Positions 9,617 to 19,263 of a stretch of 64,000 nt of DNA are shown in pieces. Source of the DNA: Paenibacillus sp. YYML68. GTDB taxonomy: Bacteria; Bacillota; Bacilli; Paenibacillales; NBRC-103111. The position numbers and the translations under genes are program-made. The DNA lies in NCBI RefSeq assembly GCF_027923405.1, contig NZ_BQYI01000001.1, positions 3,698,501 to 3,762,500 of the forward strand, in the 5' to 3' direction. The notes beneath the pieces are model-generated. The model saw only the letters and a list, made by a program, of their open reading frames with translations. It was not told the DNA's origin and ran no database searches. Within the stretch, counting starts at the first letter, position 1. Each line of letters begins with the position of its first letter.

Positions 9617-12157
9617 TCACTCTATAAGCTGTTTTCCCATAACATTTAGATCAGGTAGATCAATTTTCCCATTTCCGTTCCGATCCCCGGACTGGATCTG
9701 CCACCAATCGGAATCACGCTTGGTCCTGCCGTAGCTCTTGGAGACGATACCCAGATCGCCGATTCCAGCCTTCCCATCACCATTGAGATCGACGAGGCTT
9801 CGAACCACTGCAACCTGCTTACGCACCGTCTGAAGCGACTTCTCTTCACCCGCTCCGTTCGAGACGTCAGCAGAGAGCTCGAACGACCCGCCAGCAGCTC
9901 GCGAGCCTGCCTTGGACTTGAACTTCAGTGCAAGCACATCCGTCGCTCCAGCTACAGCTCCGTTCGCGCCAAGACTGGCCAGCACGATACGAATGCGTCC
10001 CTCTTGCTTATCATGCTCAAGATCGCCAACCTGACGCAGCTCATTCGGGATCACCTCAGCGCCCTTGAACTCGAATACGCTCGCATCATATTGCACTGTA
10101 ACCTCTTGCGCATAGATCGGGTCCGCAGCGTCCACTCCAGCAAGACCGTACGTCAACACGTACGACTCCTCGCTCTGAACCGCATCCGCGCCCTGAAGAT
10201 TAGCCTCAAGCTCGGAGGCTGCTTCAGGAGCAAGCTCCAGAATGCCGGCCATGCTCATGTCCTTCCATACGAGATCGAGCGGGTCATTCCAGCCGAGGTA
10301 GCCGACACGCACGCCAGCCTGAGCCGTCGCATCGTTCACCTGCACATCGAACCCGATCTGCGCACCCACCTGCGGAGCAGCCGACTGCCAAGGGATCGCC
10401 AGCTCTACCCGATAACCGCCCTCCATCCTCTCAACCCTACGCAGAAGACCATCCGGAACGTTCAATCCCGACACCTGTGCCAAATAATCGACATTGATCT
10501 TGCGATCGTTACTGTCATAAGGCGACGCGCCTTCACGCCCTTCATCGATATAGATCTCCACGGAGTCGTTCTGGTACGTATCCTTCGGGTTCGTCCCCGC
10601 CAGCTCCTGATCCTGAACCTCGGCGAGCACATAGAGGTAGCTCTCATCCCATAGGGTGCGCACAGCTGCAGCGTTGAGCGGAGCGCCGCCCTTCGTCCGC
10701 AGCGGGCCAAGATTAGCCGCCTTGCTCCAGAGTGCATCGACTTGACCGTCGATCACAGGTGTCCCCTTCACCGCACTTGCCAGCTTCGGCTCCGGCAGCT
10801 CGTAGCCCGAATCGTCCGAGGCCGGCTCGTTCGTGCGCCACACCCGAACGTAGTCGACCTCATAGTCCGCCGGAAGCGATGCCGGGTCCGGGTAGCCGTG
10901 CCACGCGAACGTTTCCATATCCATGATGATATATTCCGGTGTTTGCCAATGCAGATTTTTTTGCGCTCGCACCAGCTTGCCGTCGTAGTAGTACTTGATC
11001 CATTTCTCATTCCATTCTAATCCATATACGTGAAAATCTTCAGTCAAATCATCCTCCGTATGATAGTCATAAGGGAAGCTCACGTCGCGTCCGCCCGGTC
11101 CGTCCGGGTAATAGTGCAGATTCGTCGGGAACAGCTTCGAGAAGTAAGGCTTCAGCTTCGAGGCACCGACAATCTCGAATACATCGATCTCCGACTTGTC
11201 GCCATCGGACGCCTTCAGCCAGAAGGAGCTTGTGATCGAAGCCTTCGCCGCCTTGGCCTTGATCTCGAAGTAGCCATAGTGCGACTTGCGCGTAGACATG
11301 ACGGCTGCCGTCGTATAATTCTCATACCGGGTTGCCCCCTCAGGCAGCTTGCTGTTCGCCTCATCCATCTCGGGGATGTTCTCATACCTCGCAGTAAGGA
11401 TCAGCTTGCCGTTCTCCATCCGAACGTTGTTCGCAGAGAAGAAGGAAGGCGCACGACCGCTCCAAAAAATATGATGGTCATGCCACTTCTCCGAGTTCAA
11501 CTGCTGCGCGTCGAACTCATCGCTGAAGTCGAGGCTGTACTTCCACTTGCCCCTATTATCCGGATCTGAGAACGGGTAGATGCCGTTATCCGTCACTTGA
11601 TCTGGATATTGCGGCTGCGGGTCTTGGGGAGAAGACGCTTCGACCATCAGCTGGAAGTGGTCGGCATACACCGTCCCCTGCACACCCCGATTGAACACGT
11701 ACACCTTCGCTGAGGTGCTCGCTGCCCCGGTCGTGAAGGTGAGCTCTACCCGCTCGTACTCCGAACTCGTGATCACCTTGGATGCCGTCTCGGCGCCATT
11801 GTATTCCTTCACCCCGAGCGCCAGCTCCTTGCTCGTGCCGACCTTGCCGTAGGCAGTCATCGTATACGTCGTAGCAGGCTTCAGACCGTTGACCACCTGC
11901 TCCAGTGAGCCTTGACCGTCATAGACGGCCGCTTGGCTCCCGCTTATGACATGGACAGGCTCTGACGTCGTGCTTGCCGTACCCGTACCCCACGTTTTAT
12001 GCCACGGATCAAGACTGCTCGCCTCGAAGTCACCGTTACCTACCGCATTCACATAGGCTGGCGCTTCCTGGGCGATCCCAATGTTCGCCGTCCATGCAGC
12101 AGGGACCGTGGACAGCAGCACGGCCATACTCAAGAGCACTTTCCCTAATCCTCTCAT
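9617..12157 (-). CDS. Secreted GH16 endo-galactanase with CBMs, cohesin-like domain and dockerin
   Basis: This is an 846-residue multidomain exoenzyme. The signal peptide (about 1-24) ends near AAWTA. Next come a family 4/9-like carbohydrate-binding module (about 35-170, NGDFEASSLDPWHKTW) and a GH16 catalytic domain (about 195-445). The GH16 signature EIDVFE, with nucleophile and acid/base, is near residue 324, as in agarases, porphyranases and kappa-carrageenases. A CBM9-like domain follows (about 460-650, PVIDGQVDALWSKA), then a cohesin-like beta domain (660-775). A type I dockerin (785-846) has two calcium loops, DLNGDGKAGIGDLG and DRNGNGKIDLPDLN. GGAGG lies 8 bases before the ATG. It would cut the algal galactan outside the cell. 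Agar versus porphyran preference is not decidable by eye. Confidence 0.92.
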   Translation of the reverse strand: MRGLGKVLLSMAVLLSTVPAAWTANIGIAQEAPAYVNAVGNGDFEASSLDPWHKTWGTGTASTTSEPVHVISGSQAAVYDGQGSLEQVVNGLKPATTYTMTAYGKVGTSKELALGVKEYNGAETASKVITSSEYERVELTFTTGAASTSAKVYVFNRGVQGTVYADHFQLMVEASSPQDPQPQYPDQVTDNGIYPFSDPDNRGKWKYSLDFSDEFDAQQLNSEKWHDHHIFWSGRAPSFFSANNVRMENGKLILTARYENIPEMDEANSKLPEGATRYENYTTAAVMSTRKSHYGYFEIKAKAAKASITSSFWLKASDGDKSEIDVFEIVGASKLKPYFSKLFPTNLHYYPDGPGGRDVSFPYDYHTEDDLTEDFHVYGLEWNEKWIKYYYDGKLVRAQKNLHWQTPEYIIMDMETFAWHGYPDPASLPADYEVDYVRVWRTNEPASDDSGYELPEPKLASAVKGTPVIDGQVDALWSKAANLGPLRTKGGAPLNAAAVRTLWDESYLYVLAEVQDQELAGTNPKDTYQNDSVEIYIDEGREGASPYDSNDRKINVDYLAQVSGLNVPDGLLRRVERMEGGYRVELAIPWQSAAPQVGAQIGFDVQVNDATAQAGVRVGYLGWNDPLDLVWKDMSMAGILELAPEAASELEANLQGADAVQSEESYVLTYGLAGVDAADPIYAQEVTVQYDASVFEFKGAEVIPNELRQVGDLEHDKQEGRIRIVLASLGANGAVAGATDVLALKFKSKAGSRAAGGSFELSADVSNGAGEEKSLQTVRKQVAVVRSLVDLNGDGKAGIGDLGIVSKSYGRTKRDSDWWQIQSGDRNGNGKIDLPDLNVMGKQLIE

Positions 12158-12298
12158 ACCTTCATCCTCCTTCGATTGTACACAAGCTTAAGATTTTACA
12201 GCTTTTTCGTTCATATTTTGTATGTTCGATACGGCTCTTCTTTCTCTACAATAACGATAGGGCAACCCACTATTACACACGCTGGAGGCTGAGCACGA

Positions 12299-13777
12299 AT
12301 GACCAAGCAACCAAACATTCTCTACATCATGTCCGATGACCATTCCGCCGAAGCGATCAGCTGCTACGGCTCGAGATTGAGCAGCGTCTTCCGCACGCCG
12401 AATCTGGATCGACTCGCGGAGGAGGGCGTTCGCATGAACAGCTTCTTCAGCACGAATTCGATCTGCACGCCTGCGAGAGCATCGATCATGACGGGGCAGT
12501 ACGGTCACATTAACGGCGTACGCACCTTGAGCGATAGCTGGCGGCCGGACCGTGGGCCGAACCTCGCCCGTGAGCTGCAATCGCACGGCTATGAGACCGC
12601 GCTGTTCGGCAAGTGGCACCTGCATTGCGAGCCGGAGGGCTTCGACGATTACAGCTATTTGACCGGCTTCGGCGGACAAGGCTCGTACCAGAATCCCGAG
12701 TTCCAGTCGAAGGGTCAGCCCGTGCGCTGCCACGAAGGCTACGTCACCGATCTCATTACCGACATGACGGTGCATTGGCTCGAGCAGCGCAGCTCAGGCA
12801 AGCCCTTCTTCCTCATGTGTCACCACAAGGCTCCCCATGACTTCTGGGAATATGCGGATCGACACGAAGCGCTGTTCGATGGCATCCACATCCCGGCACC
12901 GGACAGCTTATTCGAGGATCGAAGTCACCGCAGTGAGGCGTCCCGCGATTATGGCAGCTCCGTCACACCGCGCAGCAACGTCCGCAGTCTGTACGAGGAC
13001 TTCTGCGCGCCCGACTACGTCACAGGACCGCTACAGGGCACGGAGGAGATGACCTTCGAGCAGAAGGGAATGGCCGCCTACCAGAAATATCTTAAGGACT
13101 ACCTGCGCACCGTGGCCGCCATCGATGATTCGATAGGACGACTGCTCGACTGCCTCGAGGCGCTCGGAGAGCTCGACGACACGATCATCGTCTACACCTC
13201 CGATCAAGGCATGTTCCTCGGTGAGCATGATTACCAGGATAAGCGCTGGAGCTACGAGGAGTCGCTGCGCGCTCCGCTAATTATCCGATATCCGCGCTCC
13301 ATCCCGGCACAGTCCGTCTGTGACGAGCTAATGGCCAATATCGACATGGCACCGACCCTGCTCGACTACGCTGGCCTTCCGATCCCGGCTACGATGCAGG
13401 GCACGACCCAGCGAGCGGTCATCGAGAGCCGCAGTGACGTGCCCGTAAGAACGAGCGTATACTTCCGCTACTGGATGCATCTGGCCCATAGGCACGATAA
13501 TCCGGCCCACTATGGGATTCGCACACGGCAATATAAGCTGATCTTCTACTACGGACTGCCGCTCGACGCGAGCGGAGCGATCGATCGGCCGACGCCTCCG
13601 GGCTGGGAGCTGTACGATCTGACGAGCGATCCGTACGAGCTGAACAACGTCTACGGCGATCCCGCCTATGCAGACGTCACGCACCGTCTGAAGGAGGAGC
13701 TGCACCAGCTGAAGCAGCACTACCGGGATACGGATGATCCGTATCCGGAGCTGGTGCTTCGAGCACAAGGCAAGTAA
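12299..13777 (+). CDS. Type I (formylglycine) sulfatase
   Basis: This is the second family S1 sulfatase, 492 residues, clearly different from the one at 4335. Metal ligands Asp13-Asp14 are in NILYIMSDDHSAE. The signature CTPARASIMTGQY places the catalytic cysteine at residue 56. YTSDQGMFLGEHDYQDKR near residue 300 holds the second metal pair (shown within 20 residues: SDQGMFLGEHD). There is no signal peptide, so it is cytoplasmic. It is divergent from the GH16 gene across 141 bp and is followed by an AraC regulator in the same direction. Two distinct sulfatases suggest a substrate with two kinds of sulfate ester. Confidence 0.93.
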   Translation: MTKQPNILYIMSDDHSAEAISCYGSRLSSVFRTPNLDRLAEEGVRMNSFFSTNSICTPARASIMTGQYGHINGVRTLSDSWRPDRGPNLARELQSHGYETALFGKWHLHCEPEGFDDYSYLTGFGGQGSYQNPEFQSKGQPVRCHEGYVTDLITDMTVHWLEQRSSGKPFFLMCHHKAPHDFWEYADRHEALFDGIHIPAPDSLFEDRSHRSEASRDYGSSVTPRSNVRSLYEDFCAPDYVTGPLQGTEEMTFEQKGMAAYQKYLKDYLRTVAAIDDSIGRLLDCLEALGELDDTIIVYTSDQGMFLGEHDYQDKRWSYEESLRAPLIIRYPRSIPAQSVCDELMANIDMAPTLLDYAGLPIPATMQGTTQRAVIESRSDVPVRTSVYFRYWMHLAHRHDNPAHYGIRTRQYKLIFYYGLPLDASGAIDRPTPPGWELYDLTSDPYELNNVYGDPAYADVTHRLKEELHQLKQHYRDTDDPYPELVLRAQGK

Positions 13778-13917
13778 CCGATCATGAGAGGATTCACGCA
13801 CGCTGCCTGAACGTTTCCAATTCCGGTATACATCCCGTATACTACAGGTATATCAAGTGACCTGCAGTCCAGTCCATAATCTGGGTCGGTCGGAACGTTC
13901 GAGGGGCGTGATCAGAC

Positions 13918-14751
13918 ATGAACCGCAAGATGAAGCATACCTACTTGTCGCAGCTCCGCGTGTCGCTCATTACGTCGCGCTATGCGACGACTCCGCTCAC
14001 ATGGAGAGCCTCGCCGTCCGAGCTCGAATTCAACAAGCTGTACTACATTCGGGACGGCGAAGGCTGTGTGACGATCAACGACAAGACGTACTACCCAAGA
14101 CGAGGGGACCTCCTGTTCATCCCGGAAGGGTGCATCCATGGCTACTCGCTCGAGAACCAGAAGCCTTATACGAAGTACTGGTGTCACTTCACAGCCAACA
14201 TCGGCTCGCAGCCACTTGCTGCTGTCTGCTCGTTCCCGAGCCTGCTTCAAGTCGAGGAAGGCACAAGCGCCCAGCAGCTCGAACATCTGTTCGATCGCCT
14301 CATCGAGGCTGAGCGATCACCCGATCCGTGCGCCCCGATCCTGACCCAATCCGTACTGCTGGAGCTCGTGTACTTCTACTTGCAGACGGTTGGTCCAGAG
14401 CAGCTGACAGCCAGGCCGCTCGAGACGTACACCGATATGAGCAGTCTGCTGCCCTATATCGATCAGCATCTGGGCAGCAAGCTGACGCTGCAGCAGCTCG
14501 CGGACATCGTCAACGTGCATCCGAATTACATGGTGCGGCTGTTCAAGGCGCAGTTCGGCTTCACACCGATCCAATACTTGAACCTGCAGCGCATCCGCGC
14601 CGCCAAGGAGCTGCTCATGCTGGGCAAGCTGTCGATCAAGACGGTCGCCGAGCAGACTGGCTTCGAATCTCCGTATTATTTCACCCAAGTGTTCAAGAAG
14701 CATACCGGACTGACCCCCACCGAATTCCGCAAGCTCGACGGTCATGAATGA
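13918..14751 (+). CDS. AraC family transcriptional regulator
   Basis: The protein has 277 residues. The N-terminal cupin domain reads YYIRDGEGCVTINDKTYYPR (20 residues), then GDLLFIPEGCIHGY. The C-terminal AraC DNA-binding region (about 178-277) contains LTLQQLADIVNVHPNYMVRLF and the ending ESPYYFTQVFKKHTGLTPTEF in the expected places. ATG at 13918 has GAGGGG 11 bases upstream. It lies 140 bp after the sulfatase, in the same direction, and ends in a strong hairpin, so sulfatase and regulator may share a transcript. Confidence 0.92.
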   Translation: MNRKMKHTYLSQLRVSLITSRYATTPLTWRASPSELEFNKLYYIRDGEGCVTINDKTYYPRRGDLLFIPEGCIHGYSLENQKPYTKYWCHFTANIGSQPLAAVCSFPSLLQVEEGTSAQQLEHLFDRLIEAERSPDPCAPILTQSVLLELVYFYLQTVGPEQLTARPLETYTDMSSLLPYIDQHLGSKLTLQQLADIVNVHPNYMVRLFKAQFGFTPIQYLNLQRIRAAKELLMLGKLSIKTVAEQTGFESPYYFTQVFKKHTGLTPTEFRKLDGHE

Positions 14752-14782
14752 AGAGCAGCAGCCTTCTACGGACTGCTGCTCT
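14752..14782 (+). terminator. Hairpin terminator after the AraC gene
   Basis: Arms AGAGCAGCAG and CTGCTGCTCT directly follow the TGA at 14751, with ATTCAT downstream. It can also serve the convergent UvrA-like gene ending at 14846. Confidence 0.65.
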
Positions 14783-14845
14783 ATTCATCGGGATACGAAG
14801 CTACCGCGTCAGCAGCTGAGTACGCATGTGACAGATGCAGCGAGC

Positions 14846-17353
14846 CTACAAGAAGGGGCCGATCTGTGAGGTAGCATGGCCCCGCACCTGTGACACCGTC
14901 CCTTGACAGAGTAAGTATCCGCCTCGCTCACCGCCCTCAGGGCCCAGCTCCACAATCCAATGCGCTCGCCTGATCAGCAGCGGCTTATGCTCGATCATAA
15001 TAACCGTATGTCCGAGTCGAATGAGCTCGTCGATGGCCGCCCCTAGCTTATCTGTATCTTGAGGATGTAAGCCGGTAGAAGGCTCATCCAGCACATATAG
15101 CGTATGCTTATCTACGGGACTCTGCAGCTCCTTAGCCAGTTGAATACGACGCGCTTCTCCTCCTGACAGCGTGCTGGCAGGCTGACCTAACGGCAAGTAC
15201 CCCAGCCCCAATCGTAGCAGCCACTCGAGCCGCTGATGAATCGACGGCACATCAGCGAATAGGTCTGCCGCTTCTTGAATGCTTGCCTCGAGAATACTCG
15301 CAATGGAATAGCCCTTGTAAGTCACCTTCAGAATGTCTTCCGTGTAGCGCGAGCCCCGACATGTGTCGCAAGCTACCATCGCGTCAGGCATGAAGTACAT
15401 ATTCGTCTTGATGACTCCATGCCCTTGACAGTTCTCGCAGCGTCCTCCCTTCACATTGAACGAAAAATGTGACGCTTTATAAGCGAAGCCAGCCTTCCGA
15501 GCTTGAGCAGCAAACCATTCACGGATCGCATCGAAAATACCAGTATACGTTGCAGCATTGGACCTGGAGCTGCGTCCCATGTCCTTCTGGTCAATCTCCA
15601 CAATTCGCTCGATGCACTCGGAGCCGCTCCCCCTCTTATCCCGAATGGCTGGCAATAGCTCGTCGAAGAGCAGCGTCGTCTTCCCCGAGCCGGACACACC
15701 CACCACAGCTGTAATGGAGCCTAGCGGAAATTCAGCGCTCACCGCCTTCAGATTTCGCTGCGTCACATCCGTCAATCGAAGCCAACCTGACTTCTGCGCC
15801 TGCTGACGTTCAGACCGTAGGGCGCGCTGGCTCCCTTCGGAGACCCCAGACCGCTCATAACCCTCAGAATCGGAGGCAGCTCCGTTCCCGGCCTGAATAT
15901 ATCTGCTCGTCAAGGAGCTGCTGCAGCTCAGCATGCTGGACACATCGCCTTGAAACACAATCTGTCCCCCATGCCGCCCCGCCCCCGGTCCGACCTCAAT
16001 CACATAATCCGCAAGCGCTGCCAGCTCCAGCTGATGCTCCACGACGATGACTGTATTCCCTCGATCTCTCTGCCGCTGCAAGGAACGGAACAGCCTCTCG
16101 ACATCCTTGGGATGAAGACCCGAGGACGGCTCATCGTATACGAAGACAATGTCGGTCAAATTGGAATGCAGGGAGGAGGCGAGTCGCACACGCTGCGACT
16201 CACCTCCGGATAGGCTCGTCATCGGGCGGTCCAGTGTTAGATAGGACAATCCGACATCCGCTAGGCTCTGTACCCGTTCCTGCAGCTCGTACATGAGCGG
16301 CTGAACAGCAGCGAAGGACGACAAGCCTCTATAGCTGTCTGTCCACTCCTCCAACAACACACCTAATCCGCGTAGCGATAGGCCGCAGGCTTCGGCGATG
16401 GAGGTGCCGTTAATCGTAAGGCTGCGAGCATCCGCCTTCAGCCGCGTCCCTTGACAGGACGTACAGACCTGCTGCTTCATGAGCGGCTTGAGGTCGGACG
16501 TTTCACTTGCAACATGCCCCGGATTGTCGAAGAAGCGACGCCTTACCGCAGGCACTGCACCCTCGAAGCGCCCGGTCTCGGCCGTCTTGGGAGGAGGAAC
16601 GTCCGGTCTAAGCTGTCGAATACGCTCGTCATCGGTTCCATAGATAAGCAGCTCCTGCAGCATGGCAGGCAGCTCACCGATCGGCTTGTGCATATGTTCC
16701 GGCTCGAAGGGCAGTCCGTAATGCCGGGCAGCTTGAACGAGCGCAGTCTCGAAGAAGCGGCCCACCCCCTTCTTCCAGGCGAGCATCCCGCCTCCGGTAA
16801 TCGATGCTTGCAGATCGAGCAGCTTGTCAGGGTCCGGGATCAGCTCCTCACCCAGTCCACCGCAAGTCTCACAAGCTCCATACGGTGTATTGAACGACAA
16901 GTGAGCTAATGTGAGCGGTGTCAGCTCTGCCGAGCACTCCGGACATGCCTTATGCGCCTTCGAGTCGGAGAGCGCAATCCCGGCCCCGCACTCGCCGCAC
17001 TTGCGTACACTTGCGGCGAGATACAGAATTCGCAGATGCGTATAGATCTCGCTATATGTCCCCACGGTAGAACGCGGATGATCGTTCGTCCGCCGTTGAG
17101 ACACCGCGACGACTGGTGCGAGATTGACCGCCTCCCGGAAGTGTGGACGCTGCACCTGCTCCGCCACTCTCCCCATCGTCAGCAGATGCTGCCGCTCCGC
17201 TTCCTTGCACAGCACATCGAACAATAACGTAGACTTGCCCGAGCCGGATAGTCCGGTAACGACAGTTAGCCGCCGCTTCGGAATCGCCACATCGATCTCC
17301 TTCAGATTCCGCTCCGTCACTCCATACAGACGAATATACTCGACGTCATTCAT
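14846..17353 (-). CDS. UvrA-like ABC ATPase (class II excinuclease A paralogue)
   Basis: The protein has 835 residues from the ATG at 17353, which has GGAGGG 9 bases upstream. It has the tandem ABC architecture of UvrA: Walker A GLSGSGKST and GVSGSGKTT, ABC signatures LSGGESQRVRLAS and LSGGEARRIQLAK, and zinc fingers (CGECG..CPEC, CENCQGHG..CDTCRGSRY). It is about 100 residues shorter than housekeeping UvrA and lacks room for the full UvrB-binding insertion. That is the pattern of class II UvrA proteins linked to drug or stress tolerance. Nothing in the surrounding galactan locus explains it, so it may be an unrelated passenger. Confidence 0.9.
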   Translation of the reverse strand: MNDVEYIRLYGVTERNLKEIDVAIPKRRLTVVTGLSGSGKSTLLFDVLCKEAERQHLLTMGRVAEQVQRPHFREAVNLAPVVAVSQRRTNDHPRSTVGTYSEIYTHLRILYLAASVRKCGECGAGIALSDSKAHKACPECSAELTPLTLAHLSFNTPYGACETCGGLGEELIPDPDKLLDLQASITGGGMLAWKKGVGRFFETALVQAARHYGLPFEPEHMHKPIGELPAMLQELLIYGTDDERIRQLRPDVPPPKTAETGRFEGAVPAVRRRFFDNPGHVASETSDLKPLMKQQVCTSCQGTRLKADARSLTINGTSIAEACGLSLRGLGVLLEEWTDSYRGLSSFAAVQPLMYELQERVQSLADVGLSYLTLDRPMTSLSGGESQRVRLASSLHSNLTDIVFVYDEPSSGLHPKDVERLFRSLQRQRDRGNTVIVVEHQLELAALADYVIEVGPGAGRHGGQIVFQGDVSSMLSCSSSLTSRYIQAGNGAASDSEGYERSGVSEGSQRALRSERQQAQKSGWLRLTDVTQRNLKAVSAEFPLGSITAVVGVSGSGKTTLLFDELLPAIRDKRGSGSECIERIVEIDQKDMGRSSRSNAATYTGIFDAIREWFAAQARKAGFAYKASHFSFNVKGGRCENCQGHGVIKTNMYFMPDAMVACDTCRGSRYTEDILKVTYKGYSIASILEASIQEAADLFADVPSIHQRLEWLLRLGLGYLPLGQPASTLSGGEARRIQLAKELQSPVDKHTLYVLDEPSTGLHPQDTDKLGAAIDELIRLGHTVIMIEHKPLLIRRAHWIVELGPEGGERGGYLLCQGTVSQVRGHATSQIGPFL

Positions 17354-17521
17354 ATAGGGTTTCCCTCCGACAACTAAGAATAGCTTAAGCCTACCATCCA
17401 ACTATGACACAACATGTCGTAGTCGCTCCTATCGTATAGCTCTAAGCGCTTCCAACTGAACAGATTGCCGGAGGTGTACGTCTGCTATTATGCGGATGCA
17501 GCTCACATCGGTAATGATCGC

Positions 17522-19171
17522 CTACTTCTTATACCGCGCGTCATAAGCTTGCTGCAGTATCTCCAGGTACCGCTTGACGTTCATGTTGTTCAGCTCATTC
17601 ACATAGCTGTCCCAGCCCTTGCTCAAGTCCGCCTCACCCATGACGAATTGGACGAGCATCGTGTCCACATAATCTTGAATCGTCTTCTGCAGGCCAAGCA
17701 GCTCGGACGATTGCTCCTCGTTGAAGACGAGCGGCGGTACCATGACCGCTTCGTTACGGAACGGCTCGTACCCCTTCGTCGACGAATGGAGTACATACTC
17801 TACATTATTCTCCGGATCATCGATCGCTTCCCCTACCCGGAATTTCACCGTACGATTCGTCGGGTTCGCCTGATTCCAGTACGCGTTCTTCGACTCGCTG
17901 ACGTTCTTCAGCCGCACGTATTCCGCCTGACCTCCCTCAAGCCCCTTCTCGCCCTCCTTCGCCTTCCTCCAATCTTGCCCTTCAACCCCGAACAGGGAGA
18001 ACATCTGGACCTCCGGATCATAGAAGGCGTCTGCCAGACGGACCGCCACATCGGGATGCTTCGTCGTCGCACTGATGACCAGTCGTCCGCTGACGATTCC
18101 GTTCGTGTTCTGTGTATTCACATATTGCGCACCGCCTGGACCCTTAAGCGGAGGAACAACGACATAATCCTTCCAGCGCGTCTTGTCGAATACTTGCAGC
18201 GGACTTCCGTTCGGTACAGCACCGAGCACGACGACGTCCTTGTTGTTGCCGAGCTGCTTGAGCTGGTCACCATCCTGAACGAACGACTGCGCGTTAATCA
18301 GCCCTTCGTCGTACAGCTTCTTCAGATAGGCGACACCCTCCTTGTAATTCGGCGACAAGAAGGCAGGCTCAATCTTACCGTTGTTTAAATATACTCGCTT
18401 CGTTGCATCTCCGTTAATGACATCATAGTACACAAAGGCATTCATCAGGAACCCCTCGATCGAAGCGTTCCAGCCCTTCGGGGAGCCCGACAGCGGTATC
18501 TCATCAGCCTTGCCGTTACCGTTCGGGTCCTTCGTCTTGAACGCCTTCAGCACCTCGTAGAACTCCTCTGTCGTCTGAGGCACCTGCAGTCCGAGCTGAT
18601 CGAGCCAAGGCTTGTAGATCCACATTTTGCCCGAATAGGAGCAGTGGAAGCACTCGTTAACCTCCGGCATCGTATAGATATGTCCGTTGTTGGACGTGAT
18701 GAACGGCTTCACATTCTTCTGCTTGCTGAAGATGTCCTTCGTATTCACGGCATGCTTCTCAATGAAATCCTCCAGCGGCAGGAACACGCCCTGACTTCCG
18801 TATATTTCCAGTTGGGCCGGAGTAACGCCCATGTTCAGGAAGATGTCCGGATACGAGCCGCTTGCCAGCGTCAGGTTCAGCTTCTCCTTCATGTTCGATT
18901 CCGGAACGGTCTCCCACTCCAGATGAACATTCGTCTTCTCCTCCAGCCACTTCGTAAAAGCATTCGTCCGGTAATCGTCAACGCCCGGCCTTAACGCGGC
19001 CAGCACCTTCAGCGTCACCTTCTCCTTCACGATCGGATACGTACCTGGAGCGGTCAGATTGTCGTTCACTTCGTTCGCCGTACTGCCTTCCGGACTTGTG
19101 CCCTGGGACGTGCAGGCGGTCAGCAGCAGGCTCGTCGCCAGCGCGGCCATTGCGTATTTTTTCAAGACCAT
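17522..19171 (-). CDS. Extracellular solute-binding lipoprotein, LplA type
   Basis: This 549-residue protein has a lipoprotein signal (MVLKKYAMAALATSLLLTAC) with lipidated Cys20. The body is of the large Paenibacillus LplA/YtcQ-type binding proteins for oligosaccharides (motifs WLEEKTNVHLEWE, ASGSYPDIFLNMG, GNGKADEIPLSG). GGGGAGG is placed 9-10 bases before the ATG. It is the third gene of an operon read on the minus strand: LplB-type permease, LplC-type permease, binding protein. Its likely ligand is an oligosaccharide made by the GH16 and GH50 enzymes of the same locus. Confidence 0.93.
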   Translation of the reverse strand: MVLKKYAMAALATSLLLTACTSQGTSPEGSTANEVNDNLTAPGTYPIVKEKVTLKVLAALRPGVDDYRTNAFTKWLEEKTNVHLEWETVPESNMKEKLNLTLASGSYPDIFLNMGVTPAQLEIYGSQGVFLPLEDFIEKHAVNTKDIFSKQKNVKPFITSNNGHIYTMPEVNECFHCSYSGKMWIYKPWLDQLGLQVPQTTEEFYEVLKAFKTKDPNGNGKADEIPLSGSPKGWNASIEGFLMNAFVYYDVINGDATKRVYLNNGKIEPAFLSPNYKEGVAYLKKLYDEGLINAQSFVQDGDQLKQLGNNKDVVVLGAVPNGSPLQVFDKTRWKDYVVVPPLKGPGGAQYVNTQNTNGIVSGRLVISATTKHPDVAVRLADAFYDPEVQMFSLFGVEGQDWRKAKEGEKGLEGGQAEYVRLKNVSESKNAYWNQANPTNRTVKFRVGEAIDDPENNVEYVLHSSTKGYEPFRNEAVMVPPLVFNEEQSSELLGLQKTIQDYVDTMLVQFVMGEADLSKGWDSYVNELNNMNVKRYLEILQQAYDARYKK

Positions 19172-19263
19172 GTGTGTATGCCTCCCCTAATTGTCATTCG
19201 AATTATAGCTTGGTGCTGCCTTCGGATATTCACCTCCCTGCCAGAGTCTAGCACCGTTAGGGC

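Noticed and set aside
17441..17454. TCTAAGCGCTTCCA as a cre site
   Set aside because: One mismatch, and its position upstream of the UvrA-like gene gives no clear regulatory reason.
17465..18388. 307-codon plus-strand frame opposite the binding protein gene
   Set aside because: Shadow of the LplA-type gene; no family features and no start signals.
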